DNA of 46,503 nucleotides, from contig CANRJY010000017.1 in the NCBI GenBank assembly GCA_947631085.1, positions 1-46,503 of the forward strand, given 5' to 3'. The stretch comes from an uncultured Clostridia bacterium. GTDB lineage: Bacteria > Bacillota > Clostridia > UBA1381. Position 1 is the stretch's first letter, and each line of letters opens with the position of its first letter. The position numbers and the translations under genes were made by a program. This document shows, in pieces, positions 43,039 through 46,503 of this stretch. The notes under the pieces were generated by a model that searched no databases, was not told the DNA's origin, and saw only the letters and a program-made list of their open reading frames with translations.

Positions 43039-43067
43039 ATTATAACATTGTATCGGGGAAATTGCAA
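43039..43067 (-). promoter_or_regulatory. SigA promoter of potABCD
   Basis: Minus strand: TTGCAA (43062-43067), 17-bp spacer, TATAAT (43039-43044), about 120 bp ahead of the potA TTG. The leader includes a GTGTTATAACAC palindrome near 43003-43014 that could bind a regulator. Confidence 0.75.
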
Positions 43068-43110
43068 TAAAAAATAATCAAAAGAAGCCTTTAATCTTAA
43101 AATTTTCTAT

Positions 43111-43139
43111 TGACACCTTAAAACCGCTAAAGTATAATA
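43111..43139 (+). promoter_or_regulatory. consensus SigA promoter of the GT-C-like gene
   Basis: TTGACA (43111-43116), 17-bp spacer, TATAAT (43134-43139): perfect consensus, about 39 bp upstream of the ATG. Confidence 0.88.
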
Positions 43140-43177
43140 TATTTTAAATCGGTAAAATTGTTTAAGGGGGCGGAAAA

Positions 43178-44980
43178 ATGAGTAAATTCGGAAATGTGTT
43201 TTTAAAAATAACGTCTTGTTTTTGCGCCCTGTTTGCGGCGGGAGCCGCCGCTGTGCTGCTTATATGCGTTAAGAACACCGATGGCGGCGCGGAAGCGGCT
43301 ATCACCGCCGTGCTCCCGATATGCGCCGCCGTCATTTTTTTGATAATAAACACAAAATCGGAAAATTTGAAATACAAGCCCGCGATTTTCTGCGCCGTTT
43401 CGGCGGGATTTATACTGTACGGAATATTTACAACCCCATATAATCCCTGCTACGATAGTATCGACCTGCATACCATTCTGAACAGAATGATGAATAAAGA
43501 GCCTGTTGGTCTATGGCACCGCGCGTATATGGATTATACCGTCAACAATAAGCTTACGGTTCTGATATATCTGCCTCTCGCGCGGCTTTTCGGAAACGTC
43601 ACGGCGGGCGTGCGCGTCATGAACGGAGCGCTTCTCGCGGCGAGCGCTGCGGCAATTTCCTCCGCGGCGGCGCGGATATCGGAAAAACGGCGTTACGGGG
43701 CGCTGCTTATTTCCTCCGCCTGCTCGCCGTTTCTGCTTTTGGCGGGGCCGTATATTTATCTTCCGTCTATTTTTCTCACCGCAGTGTCGGTCAGATGCGT
43801 CGTGGGTAAAAGTCTGAAATCGAAAATACTGCTCATGGTCTTTTCTTCGATTCTGTTCGCGCTAAGACCGACGGCTTTCGGGGTCGTTCCCGTCATGCTG
43901 ACGGTTGATATTTTTCTACATATCGGCGACAAAAAGCGCGTTATAAGCGCGGCGTTGTGCCTTGCCGTGTCGTTTCTGTGCGCGTTCGGGATGAAGGCGG
44001 CGGTCGGAGAGGCTATTTACAAATCGGGCGCGCATAAATATCCCGCTCTCAACAGCGCGGCGATGGTATGGACGTTTGAGCTCGGCACGCGACCGAACGG
44101 CGAAAACACCGGCGGATGCTCATATAACCAGTGGGTGCTCGGCGACGATTACGACGAGATACAGAAAAAATTCTACGAGCTTTGGTCGATATACCAAAAT
44201 GACGAGCAGAACGGAACGGAAAGCTTTGACGAGATTACAGAGAAGCAGAACGAGATAAAAGGACTGCTTTGGGAAAGAATGAAAAACATGAGCGCCGGAG
44301 AATACATGGAAAATATTATCAACAAAACCCGACTGTTTCTCCGAAACGATAATATTCCGTACTACTTCCGCTCGAATGTGACGGATAAGCATTTTGACAT
44401 ATCGGTGGATTACGATAAAAAATATTTCGCGTATATGAACGCTTTGCTGCTGCTGTTCTCGATAGCGGCGCTTATAAATCTCATGGCGGTTTTTGGGGGA
44501 AAGGACAAATCGGACGGCGTGATAACGGCGGCCGCCCTGTCCGCGGCGGCGGTTATGACCGTGATGATACTGTTTACCGAGGTTTCGAAAAAATACATAT
44601 TCGATTTTTACGTTCCGATGATGCTGTGCGTGTCGTTTGTGTTTTCTGGAAGGCTCAAAAAAGCGCCCGCGCCCGTTTCCGTTATCGCGGCTGCGCTGTG
44701 CGCGGCGGGGATAATCACTGCGCACTCGTCGTATAAAATCGACGTGTTCAGCGGCGCTAAAACAAGCGTTACCGAGTCAAACGGCGGAATAGTAATGGAT
44801 ATAAAGCTTCGCAAACCGTGCGATGAAAATTATTTTGTGCAAACCAATGCCGACGGAGCGGTTTCTCTTTACGGAAAGGATTCTATCCGAATCAGACCCG
44901 AGCCGAAAAGCTTCGATGCGCTGACTGTTTGCGGACCCGACGGCAAAACCCTTCATTATTCGTCGGAAATTATAGAATAG
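43178..44980 (+). CDS. polytopic membrane protein, GT-C glycosyltransferase-like
   Basis: 600 residues with about 11-12 hydrophobic spans in the first ~500, then a ~100-residue soluble C-terminal domain. After the second-third span comes an extracytoplasmic loop with NPCYDSIDLHTILNRMM, an acidic pair in the place where GT-C enzymes (GT39/ArnT/PMT relatives) bind metal and polyprenyl-phosphate sugar. A central soluble region (~300-385) is acidic and helical. No closer family recognised; a cell-surface glycan or lipid-linked sugar transferase is inferred from topology. RBS AGGGGG. It is a single gene between a perfect promoter and a terminator. Confidence 0.65.
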   Translation: MSKFGNVFLKITSCFCALFAAGAAAVLLICVKNTDGGAEAAITAVLPICAAVIFLIINTKSENLKYKPAIFCAVSAGFILYGIFTTPYNPCYDSIDLHTILNRMMNKEPVGLWHRAYMDYTVNNKLTVLIYLPLARLFGNVTAGVRVMNGALLAASAAAISSAAARISEKRRYGALLISSACSPFLLLAGPYIYLPSIFLTAVSVRCVVGKSLKSKILLMVFSSILFALRPTAFGVVPVMLTVDIFLHIGDKKRVISAALCLAVSFLCAFGMKAAVGEAIYKSGAHKYPALNSAAMVWTFELGTRPNGENTGGCSYNQWVLGDDYDEIQKKFYELWSIYQNDEQNGTESFDEITEKQNEIKGLLWERMKNMSAGEYMENIINKTRLFLRNDNIPYYFRSNVTDKHFDISVDYDKKYFAYMNALLLLFSIAALINLMAVFGGKDKSDGVITAAALSAAAVMTVMILFTEVSKKYIFDFYVPMMLCVSFVFSGRLKKAPAPVSVIAAALCAAGIITAHSSYKIDVFSGAKTSVTESNGGIVMDIKLRKPCDENYFVQTNADGAVSLYGKDSIRIRPEPKSFDALTVCGPDGKTLHYSSEIIE

Positions 44981-44981
44981 A

Positions 44982-45005
44982 AAAAAGCGGGCGCGCCCGC
45001 TTTTT
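44982..45005 (+). terminator. bidirectional intrinsic terminator
   Basis: AAAAAGCGGGC / GCCCGCTTTTT with a 2-base GC centre (a 24-bp perfect palindrome), T-run on each strand. It separates the convergent GT-C-like and PHP genes. Confidence 0.9.
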
Positions 45006-45016
45006 GTTTTAATATA

Positions 45017-45658
45017 TTAAGGAAACGGATTTCCGAGCTCCCGCAGCAGCTCGTTCGCCTCGCGGATGCGCTTGTAACGGTATTCCTCCACCCAATGCGT
45101 GTCCGAGCCGACGCTCACCGTTATTCCGCTCGCCCTGACGGCTTCCCGCTTTTTCGCGTTCGTGAGAAAATCATAGTAATAGCTGTAATTTCCGGAAACA
45201 TTCAGCTCCCAAAAAATGTCATACTCCTTTAAAATCCTCAGAATATCGAGTCCGTAGCGCTCCGACAGGGCAAATATATCCGTATGGGCAAGCCCGACAG
45301 GACATGAAAACAGCCTGCGCCATTCCAAAAATTCAAAAAAATCCATTCCCCTCGGGTGGTCGAGGCTTTCAAAAAGCACATAATCGAGGCAGGACGCGTC
45401 CGAAGCGAGCAAATCGTCGGGCTTGGGGCGTGTGCCTATTTCAAGTCCGCACAAAACCCTGATTTTATCGTGGTATTTCACCTTGCAGTGCTGTATGTAC
45501 TCAAAATAATCGGGAAGTCTCAGCCCGATAGAGAATTGGTGGTCGGTAATTCCGATTACGTCTATCCCGTGATTTATCGCGTTTTCGATGATTTCATCGG
45601 GCGTGTTTGAGCCGTCGTAGCTGAAAATCGTGTGATTATGCAGATCCACCGTATACAT
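45017..45658 (-). CDS. PHP-domain metal-dependent phosphoesterase
   Basis: 213 residues. PHP fold: DLHNHTIFSYDG at 5-16 (HxH metal ligands), GITDHQFS, GLEIG, GLAHTDIF and the C-terminal GSDTHW. This set resembles histidinol-phosphatase-type HisK and YcdX-like phosphatases. No his genes are close, so the substrate is unassigned. RBS AAAGGGGG. Confidence 0.9.
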   Translation of the reverse strand: MYTVDLHNHTIFSYDGSNTPDEIIENAINHGIDVIGITDHQFSIGLRLPDYFEYIQHCKVKYHDKIRVLCGLEIGTRPKPDDLLASDASCLDYVLFESLDHPRGMDFFEFLEWRRLFSCPVGLAHTDIFALSERYGLDILRILKEYDIFWELNVSGNYSYYYDFLTNAKKREAVRASGITVSVGSDTHWVEEYRYKRIREANELLRELGNPFP

Positions 45659-45725
45659 TCGCGGAGCCCCCTTTCCTTTCGAATATATTAATTATACCAC
45701 ATTTGCCGCAAAAATCAATATAAAC

Positions 45726-46331
45726 TTATATTCCCAAAGCCGCTTTTGCGAGCTTGTCCGCCATGTCGTTGTATTTGTCGCCGGAATGACCCTTTACCTT
45801 ATTAAATACGACATTCAGCCGGCCGGACGCGCCGAGATAAAAATCCCTGTAGGCTATAGTGCCGGTTTTATTGGCTTTCCACGCGCCCGTACACCACTTT
45901 TCTATGCCCTCGTAATCATAAAAAAGCGTCAGATTTTTTATGTCGCAGCCGAGACAGTACCGCATGACCGCCTCCGCGCCCTTGATCTCGCCCGCGACGT
46001 TGCGCATCGCTGACAGCTCCTCATCGTAGAAGCTTTCGCTGAGGGTGTGCTCCTCCCCGTTATGGAAAATCACCGCGCCGTAAGCGAAACGCCTTGTTTT
46101 CTCGTCAAAGCTGCCGTCCACATACGCGGCTGCCGTATCCGCGGAGCCGACGGCTTTTTTTATCGCCGCGTCGCCTTTTTTCCTTACCCCCAGGTACGCC
46201 TCGGCGTCCTCGAGCGTCGCGAAGCTCTTAAATTCCGCGCCGGAAAAACCCTCCACAGCCGCTCTGCAGTCGTCCCAGTCGGTGAAGATGCCCATTTTGT
46301 AGCCATTTTTTACGGCGTAATATTTTGTCAT
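45726..46331 (-). CDS. rnhA: ribonuclease H with N-terminal viroplasmin domain
   Basis: 201 residues from the ATG at 46331, with GGAGG 8 nt upstream; the frame extends to 46433 without an RBS and is rejected. N-terminal ~45 residues are a caulimovirus-viroplasmin-like hybrid-binding domain (KYYAVKNGYKMGIFTDWDDCRAAVEGF). The RNase H1 domain has catalytic acids Asp72 (YVDGSF), Glu115 (AGEIKG), Asp139 (YDYEGI) and the last Asp in NDMADKLA. It degrades RNA in RNA:DNA hybrids, for R-loop and Okazaki-primer removal. Confidence 0.94.
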   Translation of the reverse strand: MTKYYAVKNGYKMGIFTDWDDCRAAVEGFSGAEFKSFATLEDAEAYLGVRKKGDAAIKKAVGSADTAAAYVDGSFDEKTRRFAYGAVIFHNGEEHTLSESFYDEELSAMRNVAGEIKGAEAVMRYCLGCDIKNLTLFYDYEGIEKWCTGAWKANKTGTIAYRDFYLGASGRLNVVFNKVKGHSGDKYNDMADKLAKAALGI

Positions 46332-46484
46332 AGCCGTTACCTCCGTTTTGTTCCGTCCCGCGCCGGATGTTTCAACAGGTGTATTATATAATAAGGTAAA
46401 CATTTTTTCAAGAGGCAAAAATGACGTTATCACGTCAATCTAAATTTGAAATAAAATAGTAACACAAACAATCCAAAAACATGA

Positions 46485-46490
46485 TATACT
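46485..46490 (+). promoter_or_regulatory. possible -10 element at window edge
   Basis: TATACT at 46485-46490 in an A/T-rich stretch; no clear -35 at the proper distance. It may belong to a plus-strand gene beyond the window. Confidence 0.25.
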
Positions 46491-46503
46491 TAATAAGGGT
46501 GAC

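Noticed and set aside
1-46503. tRNA, rRNA, prophage or transposase genes
   Set aside because: No gap holds a cloverleaf-like sequence with TTCRA loop, and no ORF resembles an integrase, transposase or phage structural protein.

Overview
This window reads as the replication-origin neighbourhood of an anaerobic, endospore-forming member of the Clostridia (Firmicutes/Bacillota). The grounds are: dnaA, dnaN, parA (soj), parB (spo0J) and two parS sites within about 17 kb; a three-gene GerA-type germinant receptor; the oxygen-independent heme enzyme HemZ; a TatD-associated radical SAM protein; a DnaI/DnaC-like helicase loader with a Cys-rich N-terminus; and strong GGAGG ribosome binding sites with TTGACA/TATAAT-type promoters. 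Genus cannot be read from the sequence.

Layout. 1-8.9 kb: a secreted CHAP amidase-like protein; a TPP-riboswitch operon (thiC, a uridine-kinase-like P-loop kinase, a radical SAM protein); citrate synthase; then a DJ-1/PfpI protein, 5-formyl-THF cyclo-ligase, TatD nuclease and a 1-phosphofructokinase-family sugar kinase. 8.9-13.2 kb: a complete deoxynucleoside salvage operon on the minus strand (deoC-deoD-deoB-cdd-pdp). 13.3-17.0 kb: MscS channel, rRNA m5C methyltransferase, aquaporin, SDR reductase. 17.2-23.0 kb: a visibly more AT-rich plus-strand block, dnaA-dnaN-MBL hydrolase-hemZ-helicase loader. recF and gyrB/gyrA, which usually follow dnaN, are absent. 23.0-25.4 kb: a small repeat lipoprotein and an SLH surface protein. 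25.4-31.1 kb: minus-strand nif3-trmK, then serS, a membrane coiled-coil protein, DUF4446, parB and parA. 31.1-38.0 kb: a palindromic repeat element, parS, gerA/B/C, then small genes for a SLOG protein, deoxyinosine glycosylase, DUF6472, a sirtuin and a compact MGMT-type protein. 38.0-43.0 kb: a GNAT acetyltransferase, a PNPOx-like protein and the polyamine ABC operon potABCD. 43.0-46.4 kb: a GT-C-like membrane protein, a PHP phosphoesterase and a viroplasmin-type RNase H.

The most interesting part is the origin architecture. DnaA-box-like sequences occur in two places about 8.4 kb apart. The dnaA-dnaN gap has boxes, a run of DnaA-trio-like triplets and a very AT-rich tract. The 388-bp trmK-serS gap has three one-mismatch DnaA boxes plus weaker ones, framed by a 17-nt imperfect inverted repeat and an AT-rich flank. 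Two parS sites of identical sequence but opposite orientation lie 2.8 kb apart, one of them inside the germination operon. This suggests either a bipartite origin or a separate DnaA-binding control locus. The sequence alone does not settle which. No tRNA, rRNA, CRISPR array, prophage or transposase gene was seen.
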